Source: Caenimonas aquaedulcis
Lineage (GTDB): Bacteria > Pseudomonadota > Gammaproteobacteria > Burkholderiales > Burkholderiaceae_C
DNA: 64,000 nucleotides
Assembly (NCBI RefSeq): GCF_015831345.1
Contig: NZ_JADWYS010000001.1
Coordinates: forward strand, 3,624,618-3,688,617
Reading direction: 5' to 3'
Below, piece by piece: positions 47,201-55,957 of this stretch; within the stretch, counting starts at the first letter, position 1; the number at the start of each line of letters is the position of its first letter. The notes beneath the pieces are model-generated. The model had not been told where the DNA came from and made no database searches. It worked only from the letters and a program-made list of their open reading frames with translations. Made by a program: the position numbers and the translations under genes.

Positions 47201-47405
47201 GATCCCGATGGCGATCGGCCTGGGCGAGGGCGGCGAGCAGAACGCGCCGCTCGGCCGCGCCGTGATCGGCGGGCTGCTCTTCGCCACCGTCTCCACCCTG
47301 TTGTTCGTGCCGGTGCTCTATGCCGGCATCCATGAACGCCTCGCGAGACGCCACGCGCGCCGCGCACCACCGCAGGCGCCTGCCGCGCTGCCGCAAGAAG
47401 GTTGA
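44214..47405 (+). CDS. RND efflux inner-membrane permease (HAE1-like subgroup) with altered proton-relay residues
   Basis: 1063 residues, about 12 membrane helices with two large periplasmic loops. The N-terminus 'RRPYTFIVMAMLIVLATPLALRNMATDIFPEINIPVISI' is typical RND. In helix 4 the AcrB Asp-Asp pair reads Asp401-Gln402 ('LVDQAIVTIENIERH'), and in helix 10 the place of AcrB Lys940 is Ala951 ('GVATANSILVIAFA'). The charge relay therefore differs from AcrB. It exports unknown compounds with the adaptor and outer-membrane genes that follow. A TATTAT hexamer at 44173-44178 may be its -10. Confidence 0.92.
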   Translation: MSMVSLALRRPYTFIVMAMLIVLATPLALRNMATDIFPEINIPVISIIWNYNGLPAQEMGQRIASSSERGLTTVVSDIEHIESTSLPGISVIKVFFQPGANIQNAIAQTVASVQTQVRQLPPGITPPLVIKYSASSIPVLQLALSSGTLPEQSVFDAAVNTLRPRLVTVPGVAIPFPYGGKVKVISVDLDTQALQARGLSPADVVNAVNTQNLILPSGTAKLGDTEYTVRMNGSPEALAGLNDLPVRTSGGATTYLRDVAYVRDGFQPQTNVVRQDGQRGVLLSVLKNGGASTLDIVSNLRAMLPIATAQMPADIKVTPLFDQSIFVTAAIKGVVAEAVIAAGLTALMVLLFLGNWRSTLIIAITIPLSILASILVLFALGETLNIMTLGGLALSVGILVDQAIVTIENIERHMHEGRTLLDAIEVGAGEIGVPAFVSTLCICIVFVPMFFLSGVARYLFVPLAEAVVFAMIASYFLSRSLVPTLVMLMTKSHDVNDDAPGPLRRVYLAFDRQFERLRGAYAVLLTSLLAHRRNFGLAFMAFCVLSCLLVPLLGRDFFPTVDAGQIRLHMRAPTGTRIEETARLADQVEAAIRELIPREELETVLDNLGIPNSGINLSYSNAGTIGTLDGEILMSLREGHRPTEHWVTLLRAELPKRFPGVEFFFQPADIVTQILNFGLPAAIDVQFTGNDLEGNAALAAELVKRVRAIPGAVDAHLHQRMDGPALSLQMDRTRLQQLGLSATNVGQNVLIALSGSSQTAPAFWLNPQNGVVYNIVVQSPQYQLDSIDSLLGIPVAPAGAGATGSPQLLGNLVQAQQGRQLPIVTRYNIAPALDVYVSVQGTDLASVASEVRRIADEMKPRLKRGNQIELRGQVQTMQSSFAGLGLGLAMAIVLVYLLVVVNFQSWIDAAIIIAALPAALAGIAWILFITGTTLSVPALTGAIMTMGVATANSILVIAFARQQRDEGVGPLQAALDAGATRIRPVLMTALAMIIGMIPMAIGLGEGGEQNAPLGRAVIGGLLFATVSTLLFVPVLYAGIHERLARRHARRAPPQAPAALPQEG

Positions 47406-47410
47406 CTCCC

Positions 47411-48601
47411 ATGTCCGTCGATTCCACCCTGCCACCCGCCGACGACGCGCAGAGGCGGCGCGTCTCGCGCGGCGCGCGCATCGCCCTCATCGCCGTCCTG
47501 GTCCTGCTGGCGCTGGGCGCCGCGCGCACCGTCATCAGCCGCATCGCATCCGCGCGCAACCTGGAACAGGGCGCCGCGCAGGGCGCGCTGCAGTACGTGC
47601 GCACCACCACCGTCAAGTCGGGCGGCGCCGGCCAGACGCTCACGCTGCCCGGCACGCTGCAGGGCTTCGTGCAGGCGCCCGTGTCCTCGCGCGCGGGCGG
47701 CTACCTGCGCCGGTGGGTGCACGACATCGGCAGCCGCGTGCAGCAGGGCGACCTGCTGGCCGAAGTGGAAACGCCCGAGCTCGACCAGCAGCTCTCGCAG
47801 GCCGTGGCCGCGCGCAACCAGACGGCCGCGAGCCTCGAGCTCGCGCGCACGACGGTGGAACGCTGGGAAGCCTTGCGCAAGCGCGACGCGGTGTCGCAGC
47901 AGGAACTGGAAGAGCGCCGCAGCGCGTACACGCAGGCGCGTGCCAACCTCGCGGGCGCTGACGCGAACGTGGAGCGGCTCAAGCAGCTCGAAAGCTTCAA
48001 GCGCGTCGTCGCGCCGTTCTCCGGGGTGATCACCAAACGCAACGTCGACATCGGCGACCTCATCGACAGCAACAAGCCGCTCTTCCTGCTGTCGCAGACC
48101 GACCCGCTGCGCGTCTACGTCAACGTGCCGCAGGCCTACGCGCAGCTCGTGAAGCCCGGGCAGCAGGCGGTGGTGACGCAGGCGGAGATCCGCGGGCGCA
48201 GCTTCACCGGCCAGGTCGCACGCACGGCCGCGTCCATCGACGCCAGCAACCGCACGATGCAGGTGGAGGTGTCGTTGCCGAACAAGGATGGCGCGCTGCT
48301 GCCGGGCGCATTCGTCAACGTCGCGCTGGCCGCCGCACCCAGCGGCGCGCTCACCGTGCCGTCGAACACGCTGCTGTTCCGCAGCCAGGGCGTGCTCGTC
48401 GCCAAGCTGGACGCGGCAGGCAAGGTGCAGCTGCAGCCGGTGCGCGTCGGTCGCAACTACGGCGAGACGGTGGAGATCCTCGAGGGCCTCAGCGGCAAGG
48501 AATCGCTGGTGCTGAACCCGTCCGACTCGCTCGCCCATGGCGACAAAGTGCAGGTGGTCGCGGACGCCAAGCCTGCCGCCAGCACGCCGGCAAAGCCATG
48601 A
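47411..48601 (+). CDS. RND periplasmic adaptor (membrane fusion protein)
   Basis: 396 residues. One N-terminal membrane anchor ('ALIAVLVLLALGAARTVI'), then lipoyl half-domain 'APVSSRAGGYLRRWVHDIGSRVQQGDLLAEVETPELDQQL', a helical hairpin, 'RVVAPFSGVITKRNVDIGDLI' and a beta-barrel with 'PLRVYVNVPQAYAQLVKPGQQ'. It bridges permease and outer-membrane channel. The ATG at 47411 lies 5 bp after the permease stop; a TTG 9 bases earlier is less likely. Its end overlaps the outer-membrane gene by ATGA. Confidence 0.93.
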   Translation: MSVDSTLPPADDAQRRRVSRGARIALIAVLVLLALGAARTVISRIASARNLEQGAAQGALQYVRTTTVKSGGAGQTLTLPGTLQGFVQAPVSSRAGGYLRRWVHDIGSRVQQGDLLAEVETPELDQQLSQAVAARNQTAASLELARTTVERWEALRKRDAVSQQELEERRSAYTQARANLAGADANVERLKQLESFKRVVAPFSGVITKRNVDIGDLIDSNKPLFLLSQTDPLRVYVNVPQAYAQLVKPGQQAVVTQAEIRGRSFTGQVARTAASIDASNRTMQVEVSLPNKDGALLPGAFVNVALAAAPSGALTVPSNTLLFRSQGVLVAKLDAAGKVQLQPVRVGRNYGETVEILEGLSGKESLVLNPSDSLAHGDKVQVVADAKPAASTPAKP

Positions 48602-50004
48602 GCTGGCGTCTTGCATGGGTGGCGGCTGCGGCCGCGCTGAGCGCATGCGCTGCAGGCCCGGCGTACCAGCGCCCCGCACTGGACATGCCCGCCGCGTGGA
48701 AGGTCGAAGCGCCATGGCAGGAGGCGCGCCCGCAGGATGCCGCCGTGCGCGGCCCGTGGTGGAAGCGCTTCGGCGATGCGCAGCTCGATGCATTGCAGGA
48801 ACAGGCGCTCGCTGCCAGCCCCACGCTCGCGGCCGCCGTCGCGCGGCTCGCCCAGGCGCGTGCCGCCGCGGACGCGTCGTCGGCGGGGCTGTTTCCGCAG
48901 CTGTCGCTGGGGGGAAGGGTGCAGCGGCAGAAGTCGTCGGAGAACCGGCCGCTCAGCAACTACAACTCGCCCAACTTCTCGACCGTGCAGAACGATTTCG
49001 CGCTGTCGTTCAACGTGGCGTACGAGGCCGACCTGTGGGGCCGCGTGCGCAGTTCCGTCGACGCGGCGCGCGCGACGGCGGAGCAGTCGGCCGCGGACCT
49101 GCAGAACGTGCGGCTCGTACTCGCCTCGGACCTCGCCGCGAACTACTTCAACCTGCGCGAGCTGGACATCGAGCTCGACGTGCTCGCGCAATCCATCGCG
49201 CTGCAGAGAAAGGCGCTGGAGCTCGCGACGGCGCGCCATGATCTGGGCGCGACCTCGGGCCTGGATGTCGCGCAGCAGCAGGCGCTGCTGGATTCGACGC
49301 TGACGCAGGTGGACGTGCTGCGCCGGCAGCGCGCGCAGTTCGAGAACGCGATCGCCGCGCTCACGGGCCGCCCCGCGCAGCTCTTCTCGCTCGCACCCGA
49401 GGCGAGCGCGCGCACCGCGCCGCCCGTGCCGCTCGGCGTGCCCGCGGACGTGCTGCAGCGCAGGCCCGATGTCGCCGCCGCAGAACGGGCTATGGCCGCG
49501 GCCAACGCGCAGATCGGCGTGGCGCGCGCGGCCTACTACCCGAACATCACGCTGGGCCCCTCCCTCGGCGTGGACAGCCGCGCCTTGTCCACGCTCTTCG
49601 ACGCGCCGAGCCTGCTGTGGTCGCTCGGCGTCTCGATCGCGCAGCCGCTCTTCGATGCGGGCCGCACCGACGCGAACGTGGCGATGGCCGAGGCGGGCTA
49701 CCAGCTCACCGTCGCGAACTACCGCCGCACGGTGCTGGTGGCGATGCAGGAAGTGCAGGACGGCATCAGCGGCAGCGCCGCGCTCGACCGCGCGCTCGCG
49801 CAGGCGCGCCTCGCGGAGCAGAGTGCCCGGCGCGTGCTGCAGCTCGCCACCGACCGCTACGAGGGCGGCGTGGCGACTTACCTCGACGTGATCACCGCGC
49901 AGCAGTCGCTGCTCACGAGCCAGCGGCAGCTGGCGCAGTTGCAGGGGCAGCGGATGCTGGTGGCGGTGCTGCTGGTGAAGGCGCTGGGCGGGGACTGGCA
50001 GTAG
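48598..50004 (+). CDS. NodT-family outer-membrane efflux lipoprotein (plus-strand system)
   Basis: 468 residues, TolC/OprM fold. Lipoprotein signal ends 'ALSACAAGPAYQRP' (Cys17), followed by the family pattern 'WWKRFGDAQLDALQEQALAASPTLAAAVARLAQARA', 'ADLWGRVRSSVDAARAT', 'RRPDVAAAERAMAAANAQIGVARAAYYPNI' and 'ANYRRTVLVAMQEVQD'. It completes the plus-strand tripartite pump. It ends 15 bp from the stop of the equivalent gene of the minus-strand pump. Confidence 0.93.
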   Translation: MSWRLAWVAAAAALSACAAGPAYQRPALDMPAAWKVEAPWQEARPQDAAVRGPWWKRFGDAQLDALQEQALAASPTLAAAVARLAQARAAADASSAGLFPQLSLGGRVQRQKSSENRPLSNYNSPNFSTVQNDFALSFNVAYEADLWGRVRSSVDAARATAEQSAADLQNVRLVLASDLAANYFNLRELDIELDVLAQSIALQRKALELATARHDLGATSGLDVAQQQALLDSTLTQVDVLRRQRAQFENAIAALTGRPAQLFSLAPEASARTAPPVPLGVPADVLQRRPDVAAAERAMAAANAQIGVARAAYYPNITLGPSLGVDSRALSTLFDAPSLLWSLGVSIAQPLFDAGRTDANVAMAEAGYQLTVANYRRTVLVAMQEVQDGISGSAALDRALAQARLAEQSARRVLQLATDRYEGGVATYLDVITAQQSLLTSQRQLAQLQGQRMLVAVLLVKALGGDWQ

Positions 50005-50019
50005 CGCCGGGCGCTCGCC

Positions 50020-51435
50020 TCAGGACGGCGTCCCCCACCCGCCGCCCAGCGCGCGGATCAGCGCCACCGTCGCCTGGTATTGCCCCGCGCGCACCTGCAG
50101 CGCCTGGCGCCGGTTGCGCAGTTCGCTGCGGCGCGCATCCAGCAGTTCGAGCTGGCTGTCCATGCCGTTGCGGTAGCGCGATTCGGACAGCACGGTGGCG
50201 CGGCTCGCGGAGGTGACGGCGCGCGCCTGCGCCTGGGCCTGCTCCTGCAGCAAGCGCAGGGACGACAGCTGGTCCTCGACTTCACGGAACGCGGTGAGCA
50301 CCTGCCCGCGGTACGAGGCCGACGCGCCCTCGAGTTGCGCGCGCGCATCGTCGATGCCCGCCTGGCGCTTGCCGCCGTCGAAGATCGGCAGCGACAACAG
50401 CGCACCGACGCTCCACGCGCGGGCCGTCCACTTGAAGAGGTCGCCGAGCTCGGGCGATGCATAGCCGCCCGCGGCGGTGAGCGACACATTCGGGAACCAC
50501 GCGGCGCGCGCAACGCCCAGGCGCGCCTGCGCCGCGAGCATGCCGCTTTGCGCGGCGGAGACGTCCGGGCGCCGCGCGAGCACCGTGGCCGGGATGCCCG
50601 CGGGGATCGCCGGCAGCGCCGTCGTCCAGTCGCCGGGCGTGAGGGCGAAAGTCGAGGCCGCGTCGCCCACCAGCACCGCGAGCGCGTGCTCCAGTTCCGC
50701 GCGGCGCCTGTCGAGCGCGAGCGCTTCCGACTGCGTCGCCGCCAATTCGCTTTCCACGCGTGCGACGTCGAGTTCGGCGATGTCACCGGCCTGGTGCCGC
50801 CGCTGCGTGACGCGCAGCGTGCCTTCATAGGCCGTCACGGTTTCGCGCACCAGCGCGCGCTCCACGTCGATGGCGCGCAGCGACAGGTAGGTCTGCGCGA
50901 CTTCGGACTGAACGAGCAGCCGCGTGCTTTGCAGGAGCGCCGCGCGCGACTGGGCGTCCAGCGTCGCGGCGTCGTTGGCGCGGGCAAGCCGGCCGAAGAG
51001 GTCCAGCTCCCAGGACAGCGTGGCGCCCGCCGTGGTGAGGGTCGCGGGCGCCGCGCCGTTGGCCGTGTTCGCGCCGGCCTGCCGCACCGCGCCGCTGCCG
51101 AGGCCGACCTGCGGCAGGCGGTCGGCCTGCGTCCGGCCCAGTGCAGCGCGCGCCTGCGCCAGCCGCGATGCGGCTTCTTGGATGCTCGTATTGGCGGCGC
51201 CTGCGCGCTCGACCAGCGCGTCGAGCGCCGGGTCGGCGAAGACCTTCCACCAGGTGCCCCGGTCCTGCGATTCGGCTGGGGCGACCACGGCCCAGACGGC
51301 CGATGCCTCCTTGAACTTCGCGGGCACTTCGACCGGCGCGGCGTATTCCGCGGGAGCGGTGGCGCAGCCGGCGAGGACGAGGGCGGCGAGCAGGGGCGCC
51401 AGCAGGTGGCGCGCGGAAAGTGTGGATCGCTTCAT
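50020..51435 (-). CDS. NodT-family outer-membrane efflux lipoprotein (minus-strand system)
   Basis: 471 residues. Lipoprotein signal 'LLAALVLAGCATAP' (Cys near 24), then 'WWKVFADPALDALVERAGAANTSIQEAASRLAQARA', 'LDLFGRLARANDA', 'RRPDVSAAQSGMLAAQARLGVARAAWFPNV', 'GGKRQAGIDDARAQ'. The start at 51435 is set by a strong ribosome site (AAGGAGGAG, 6 bases away); an alternative ATG at 51462 overlaps the permease stop. Third gene of the minus-strand adaptor-permease-channel operon. Confidence 0.93.
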   Translation of the reverse strand: MKRSTLSARHLLAPLLAALVLAGCATAPAEYAAPVEVPAKFKEASAVWAVVAPAESQDRGTWWKVFADPALDALVERAGAANTSIQEAASRLAQARAALGRTQADRLPQVGLGSGAVRQAGANTANGAAPATLTTAGATLSWELDLFGRLARANDAATLDAQSRAALLQSTRLLVQSEVAQTYLSLRAIDVERALVRETVTAYEGTLRVTQRRHQAGDIAELDVARVESELAATQSEALALDRRRAELEHALAVLVGDAASTFALTPGDWTTALPAIPAGIPATVLARRPDVSAAQSGMLAAQARLGVARAAWFPNVSLTAAGGYASPELGDLFKWTARAWSVGALLSLPIFDGGKRQAGIDDARAQLEGASASYRGQVLTAFREVEDQLSSLRLLQEQAQAQARAVTSASRATVLSESRYRNGMDSQLELLDARRSELRNRRQALQVRAGQYQATVALIRALGGGWGTPS

Positions 51436-51458
51436 GGCGACTCCTCCTTGCAGGGGTT

Positions 51459-54400
51459 TCATGATTCGAGGGCCGGGGTGGCGAACGCTTCGGCGTGCGG
51501 GACTTCGCCGTGCAGCTTCAGCGGGCGGTTGCCGGCGAGCGCGCGCAGCGCGACGTAGAACACGGGCGTGAGGAACAGGCCGAAGGCCGTGACGCCGATC
51601 ATCCCGGAGAACACGGCGATGCCCATGGCCTGCCGCATCTCCGAACCTGCGCCGGTGGAGAGCACCAGTGGCAGCACGCCCATGACGAACGCGAGCGACG
51701 TCATCAGGATGGGCCGCAGCCGCAGGCGCGCGGCCTCGATCGCAGCCTGAACCGGCGTGCGCCCCGCGAATTCCAGCTCGCGCGCGAATTCCACGATCAG
51801 GATCGCGTTCTTCGCGGACAACCCCACCAGCACCATCAGCCCGATCTGCGTGAAGACGTTGCTGTCCCCGCGCGAGAGCCAGACGCCGGTCATCGCGGCC
51901 AGCAGGCTCATGGGCACGATCAGGATGATCGAGATCGGCAGCGTGAGGCTTTCGTACTGTGCCGCGAGCACGAGGAAGACCAGCAGGATCGCGAGCGGGA
52001 ACACCCAGGCCGCGGAGTTGCCCGCGAGGATTTCCTGGTAGGTGAGCTCGGTCCATTCGAAGGAGATGCCCTTGGGCAGCGTCTCCGCGGCGATGCGCTT
52101 CACGGCTTCCTGTGCCTGGCCCGACGAGTAGCCGGGCGCAGGCCCGCCGTTGATGTCGGCGGTGAGGTAGCCGTTGTAGCGCTGTGCGCGTTCCGGGCCG
52201 AAGCTCGGCTTCACGTTCATCAGCGCGGACAGCGGCACCATCTCGCCGGTGGACGAGCGCACCTTCAGCAGTCCGATGTCCTCGGCGCGGGCGCGGTAGG
52301 GCGCGTCGGCCTGCACGCGCACGGAGTAGGTGCGGCCGAACTTGTTGAAGTCGTTGGCGTACAGGCTGCCCAGGTAGATCTGCATCGTGTCGAACACGTC
52401 GGGCACCGACACGCCGAGCTGGCGCGCCTTGGTGCGGTCGATGTCGGCGTAGAGCTGCGGCACGTTGAGCTGGAAGCTGGAGAACAGGCCCGCGAGTTCG
52501 GGCGCCTGGTACGCCTTCGCCATGAAAGCTTTCAGCGCGCCGTCGAGTGCCTCGTAGCCGAGCGAGCCTCGGTCTTCCAGCTGCAGCTTGAAGCCGCCCG
52601 TCGTGCCCAGGCCCTGCACCGGGGGCGGCGGGAACATCATGACGAAGGCGTCCTGCATCTGGCCGAACTTGGCGTTGAGCTGGCCCGCGATGGCGCCCGC
52701 GCTCTGGTCCGCGCCGCGGCGCTCCGAGAACGGCTTGAGCGTCGCGAACACGATGCCCGCGTTGGAGCTGTTGGTGAAGCCGTTGATCGACAGGCCGGGG
52801 AAGGACACCGCGTGTTCGACGCCGGGCTGCTTGAGCGTGATGTCGCTCATGCGGCGGATCACTTCCTCGGTGCGGTCCAGCGTGGCGCCGTCGGGCAGCT
52901 GCGCGAAGCCGATCAGGTATTGCTTGTCCTGCGCGGGCACGAAGCCGTGCGGCACGAGCTTGAACACGCCGACCGTGGCGGCGGCCAGCACGAGGTAGAC
53001 GCCGAGCATCATCGTCTTGCGCGACACCGCGCCGGTGACGCCTGTCGAGTAGCCCTTGCCCAGGCGGCCGAAGCCGCGGTTGAATGCCGCGAAGAAGCGG
53101 CCCAGCACGCGGTCCATGCCGCGCGTGAGCGCATCCTTGGGTGCGTCGTGCGATTTGAGCAGCAGCGCGGCGAGCGCGGGGGAGAGCGTGAGCGAGTTGA
53201 CGGCTGAGATCACCGTGGAGATCGCGATGGTGAGCGCGAACTGGCGGTAGAACTGCCCGGTGAGGCCGCTGATGAACGCGAGCGGCACGAACACCGCGAC
53301 CAGCACCAGCGCGATCGCGATGATGGGCCCGGACACTTCGCGCATCGCGCGGTAGGTGGCGTCGCGCGGAGAGAGGCCAGCCTCGATGTTGCGCTCCACG
53401 TTCTCCACGACGACGATCGCGTCGTCCACCACGATGCCGATCGCCAGCACCAGCCCGAAGAGGCTGAGCGCGTTGATCGAGAAGCCGAAGAGGTGCATCA
53501 CGGCGAAGGTGCCCACGACGGAGATCGGGACGGCCAGCAGCGGGATCACCGACGCGCGCCAGGTCTGCAGGAACAGGATCACCACGAGCACGACCAGCAG
53601 GATCGCCTCGATCAGAGTGTGCACCACCGATTCGATGGAGGCGCGCACGAATTGCGTGGGGTCGTAGACGATCTCGTAGTCCACGCCCTCGGGCATGGAT
53701 TGCTTCAGCTCCGCCATCGTCGCGCGCACGCCGTCGGAGATCTGGATCGCGTTGGAGCCCGGCGCGGCGAAGATCGGCACGGCCACGGCGTCCTTGTTGT
53801 CCAGGAGCGAGCGCAGCGAATAGCCGGACGCGCCGAGTTCCAGCCGCGCGACGTCGCGCAGCCGCGTCACCGCGCCGTCCGCGCTGGACTTGACGATGAT
53901 GTCGCCGAATTCATCCTCGGTCTGCAGGCGGCCCTGCGCATTCACGGAGAGCTGCAGGTCCACGCCCTTGACTCCCGGCGAGGCGCCGACCACGCCGGCG
54001 GCCGCCTGCACGTTCTGCTCGCGGATCGCGCGCACTACGTCGCCCGCGGACAGGCCGCGCTGCGCGACCTTCTGCGGGTCGAGCCAGACACGCATCGAAT
54101 AGTCGCCCGAGCCGAAGAGCTGCACGTCGCCCACGCCCTGCACCCGCGCGAGACGGTCCTTCACGTTGAGCAGCGCGTAGTTGCGCAGGTAGGTCATGTC
54201 GTAGCGGTGGTTGGGCGAGAGCAGGTGCACCACCATCGTGAGGTCGGGCGAGCTCTTGATCGTGGTGACGCCCAGGCGCCGCACTTCCTCGGGCAGGCGC
54301 GGTTCGGCCTGGCCCACGCGGTTCTGCACGAGCTGCGTGGCCTTGTCGGGGTCGGTGCCGAGCTTGAAGGTGACGTTGAGCGTCATCAGCCCGTCGGTCG

Positions 54401-54653
54401 TGGCCTGGCTGCTCATGTAGAGCAGGCCTTCCACGCCGTTGATGGATTCCTCCAGCGGCGTGGCCACTGTCTCGGCGATCACCTTCGGGTTGGCGCCGGG
54501 GTAGTTGGCGCGCACGACCACCGAGGGCGGCACGACTTCCGGATATTCGGAGATGGGCAGGCCCGGCAGGGCGATCAGCCCCGCGAGGAACACCAGCAGC
54601 GAGAGCACGCCGGCGAAGATCGGCCGGTCGATGAAGAAGCGGGAGAGGTTCAT
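51459..54653 (-). CDS. RND multidrug efflux permease (AcrB/MexB-type)
   Basis: 1064 residues, 12-helix RND pump of the HAE1/AcrB branch. 'FFIDRPIFAGVLSLLVFLAGLIALPGLPISEYPEVVPPSV' opens the protein. Helix 4 keeps the Asp-Asp relay ('GIVVDDAIVVVENVERN') and helix 10 keeps Lys ('LSAKNAILIVEFAREL'). 'FPPPPVQGLGTTGGFKLQLEDRGS' matches the porter-domain segment of AcrB-type drug pumps. Canonical proton-driven drug or solvent exporter. ATG overlaps the adaptor stop (ATGA). Confidence 0.94.
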   Translation of the reverse strand: MNLSRFFIDRPIFAGVLSLLVFLAGLIALPGLPISEYPEVVPPSVVVRANYPGANPKVIAETVATPLEESINGVEGLLYMSSQATTDGLMTLNVTFKLGTDPDKATQLVQNRVGQAEPRLPEEVRRLGVTTIKSSPDLTMVVHLLSPNHRYDMTYLRNYALLNVKDRLARVQGVGDVQLFGSGDYSMRVWLDPQKVAQRGLSAGDVVRAIREQNVQAAAGVVGASPGVKGVDLQLSVNAQGRLQTEDEFGDIIVKSSADGAVTRLRDVARLELGASGYSLRSLLDNKDAVAVPIFAAPGSNAIQISDGVRATMAELKQSMPEGVDYEIVYDPTQFVRASIESVVHTLIEAILLVVLVVILFLQTWRASVIPLLAVPISVVGTFAVMHLFGFSINALSLFGLVLAIGIVVDDAIVVVENVERNIEAGLSPRDATYRAMREVSGPIIAIALVLVAVFVPLAFISGLTGQFYRQFALTIAISTVISAVNSLTLSPALAALLLKSHDAPKDALTRGMDRVLGRFFAAFNRGFGRLGKGYSTGVTGAVSRKTMMLGVYLVLAAATVGVFKLVPHGFVPAQDKQYLIGFAQLPDGATLDRTEEVIRRMSDITLKQPGVEHAVSFPGLSINGFTNSSNAGIVFATLKPFSERRGADQSAGAIAGQLNAKFGQMQDAFVMMFPPPPVQGLGTTGGFKLQLEDRGSLGYEALDGALKAFMAKAYQAPELAGLFSSFQLNVPQLYADIDRTKARQLGVSVPDVFDTMQIYLGSLYANDFNKFGRTYSVRVQADAPYRARAEDIGLLKVRSSTGEMVPLSALMNVKPSFGPERAQRYNGYLTADINGGPAPGYSSGQAQEAVKRIAAETLPKGISFEWTELTYQEILAGNSAAWVFPLAILLVFLVLAAQYESLTLPISIILIVPMSLLAAMTGVWLSRGDSNVFTQIGLMVLVGLSAKNAILIVEFARELEFAGRTPVQAAIEAARLRLRPILMTSLAFVMGVLPLVLSTGAGSEMRQAMGIAVFSGMIGVTAFGLFLTPVFYVALRALAGNRPLKLHGEVPHAEAFATPALES

Positions 54654-55858
54654 GCCTTGCTTTCCATGGGGACGGCCTGGGGCTGCACGACCGCGCCGGG
54701 GCGCACGCGCTGCAGGCCGTTGACGACGATGCGCTCGCCGGTCTTCAGGCCGCTGCTCACGATGCGCAGGCCGTCGACGGAAGCGCCGAGCGTGACTTCG
54801 CGGTACTCGGCCTTGTTGCCCTCGCCGACCACGAGCACGTACTTCTTGTTCTGGTCCGTGCCGACCGCACGCTCGTTTACCAGCAGGGCGCGGACGGTCT
54901 GCGCCTGCCCCATGCGGATGCGCGCGAACTGGCCGGGCATCAGCGCGCCGTCCTTGTTGTCGAAGGCGGCGCGCACGCGCACGGTGCCGCTCTTGGCATC
55001 GACCTGGTTGTCGATCAGCTGCAGCCGCCCCTGGTAGGGCGTCTCGCTGCTTGCACTGGTGCCCATCTGCACGGGGATGTTGCCGATCAGCGTGCGCGCG
55101 CTGGAGCCGCCGGGCATGCTGCCCAGGGCCTTGGTGACGATCTGTTCGTCGGTGTCGAAGCTCGCGTAGATCGGGCTCACCGACACCAGCGTGGTGAGGA
55201 CGGGCGCGCCGGGGCCGGCCGCGACGAGGTTGCCCGTCGTCACTTCGAGTTTACCGATGCGCCCGGACACGGGCGCGCGCACCTGCGTGTAGCCCAGGCT
55301 CAGGCGCGCGCTTTCGCGCAGGGCCTGCGCCGCGCGCAGGTTGGCCTGAGCCTCGCGCAGCCCGTTGAGCCGGTCTTCGTATTCGCGCTGCGAGATCGCC
55401 TTGTCGTCCCACAGGCGCTGCGCGCGTTCGTGGTCGCTCTGCGCATGCGTGAGGCGCGCCTGCGCGGCGCCGACCTGCGCGTCCGCGCGCTCGACTTCTG
55501 CCGCGTAGGGGGCGGGGTCGATGGTGATCAGCAGGTCGCCTTTTTGCACCAGCGCGCCTTCGCGGAAGTGCACGGCCTGGATCGCGCCGGCGACGCGCGA
55601 GCGCACGTCGACGCGTTCGACCGCTTCGAGGCGCCCGGAGAATTCGTCCCACGCGGTGACCTCGCGTTCCGCCACGGCGGCCACCGAGACGGGGACGGCC
55701 TGCGCGGCCGCTTCGTTGGCGGTGGCCTGTGCCTTCGGGCCGCCCAGGCCCACCACCGCCGAAGCGATGGCGGTGAATGCGGTGAGCGCGCCCACCGAAG
55801 CCCACAGCCGCCGCTGGCGAGGCGAGTGGGTCTTGTTGTCGTCGTGGTTGTCGGTCAT
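54650..55858 (-). CDS. RND periplasmic adaptor (AcrA/MexE-type)
   Basis: 402 residues. N-terminal membrane segment 'ASVGALTAFTAIASAVVGLGG', then 'EFSGRLEAVERVDVRSRVAGAIQAVHFREGALVQKGDLLITIDPAPY', a coiled-coil hairpin and 'YTQVRAPVSGRIGKLEVTTGNLV'. 'VQPQAVPMESKA' ends it. The start at 55858 follows an AAGGAAG ribosome site; a longer frame exists but lacks one. First gene of the minus-strand pump operon; its upstream region has a perfect 14-bp palindrome, suggesting repression. Confidence 0.93.
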   Translation of the reverse strand: MTDNHDDNKTHSPRQRRLWASVGALTAFTAIASAVVGLGGPKAQATANEAAAQAVPVSVAAVAEREVTAWDEFSGRLEAVERVDVRSRVAGAIQAVHFREGALVQKGDLLITIDPAPYAAEVERADAQVGAAQARLTHAQSDHERAQRLWDDKAISQREYEDRLNGLREAQANLRAAQALRESARLSLGYTQVRAPVSGRIGKLEVTTGNLVAAGPGAPVLTTLVSVSPIYASFDTDEQIVTKALGSMPGGSSARTLIGNIPVQMGTSASSETPYQGRLQLIDNQVDAKSGTVRVRAAFDNKDGALMPGQFARIRMGQAQTVRALLVNERAVGTDQNKKYVLVVGEGNKAEYREVTLGASVDGLRIVSSGLKTGERIVVNGLQRVRPGAVVQPQAVPMESKA

Positions 55859-55909
55859 GGTTTCTTCCTTTTCAAAATGTCCGGGCAAAGCGGGGCCATC
55901 GGCGCCGTT

Positions 55910-55923
55910 CCGAGAAGTCTCGG
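55910..55923. promoter_or_regulatory. Palindrome upstream of the minus-strand RND operon, candidate operator
   Basis: A perfect 6-2-6 dyad (CCGAGA-AG-TCTCGG) lies about 52 bp before the adaptor start. Just further upstream, 55928-55938 holds a second dyad GACAC-C-GTGTC, and TTGACA occurs twice on the minus strand (55946-55941 and 55940-55935) as possible -35 elements. No consensus -10 is seen. The likely repressor is not adjacent; the LysR at 56861 is one candidate. Confidence 0.4.
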
Positions 55924-55957
55924 GATGGACACCGTGTCAATGTCAATCGAAGGGTCG

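Noticed and set aside
44187..47435. A 1082-codon open frame on the minus strand opposite the RND permease
   Set aside because: Composition (Arg/His/Asp/Gln-rich) and lack of any domain mark it as an antisense shadow of the permease gene.
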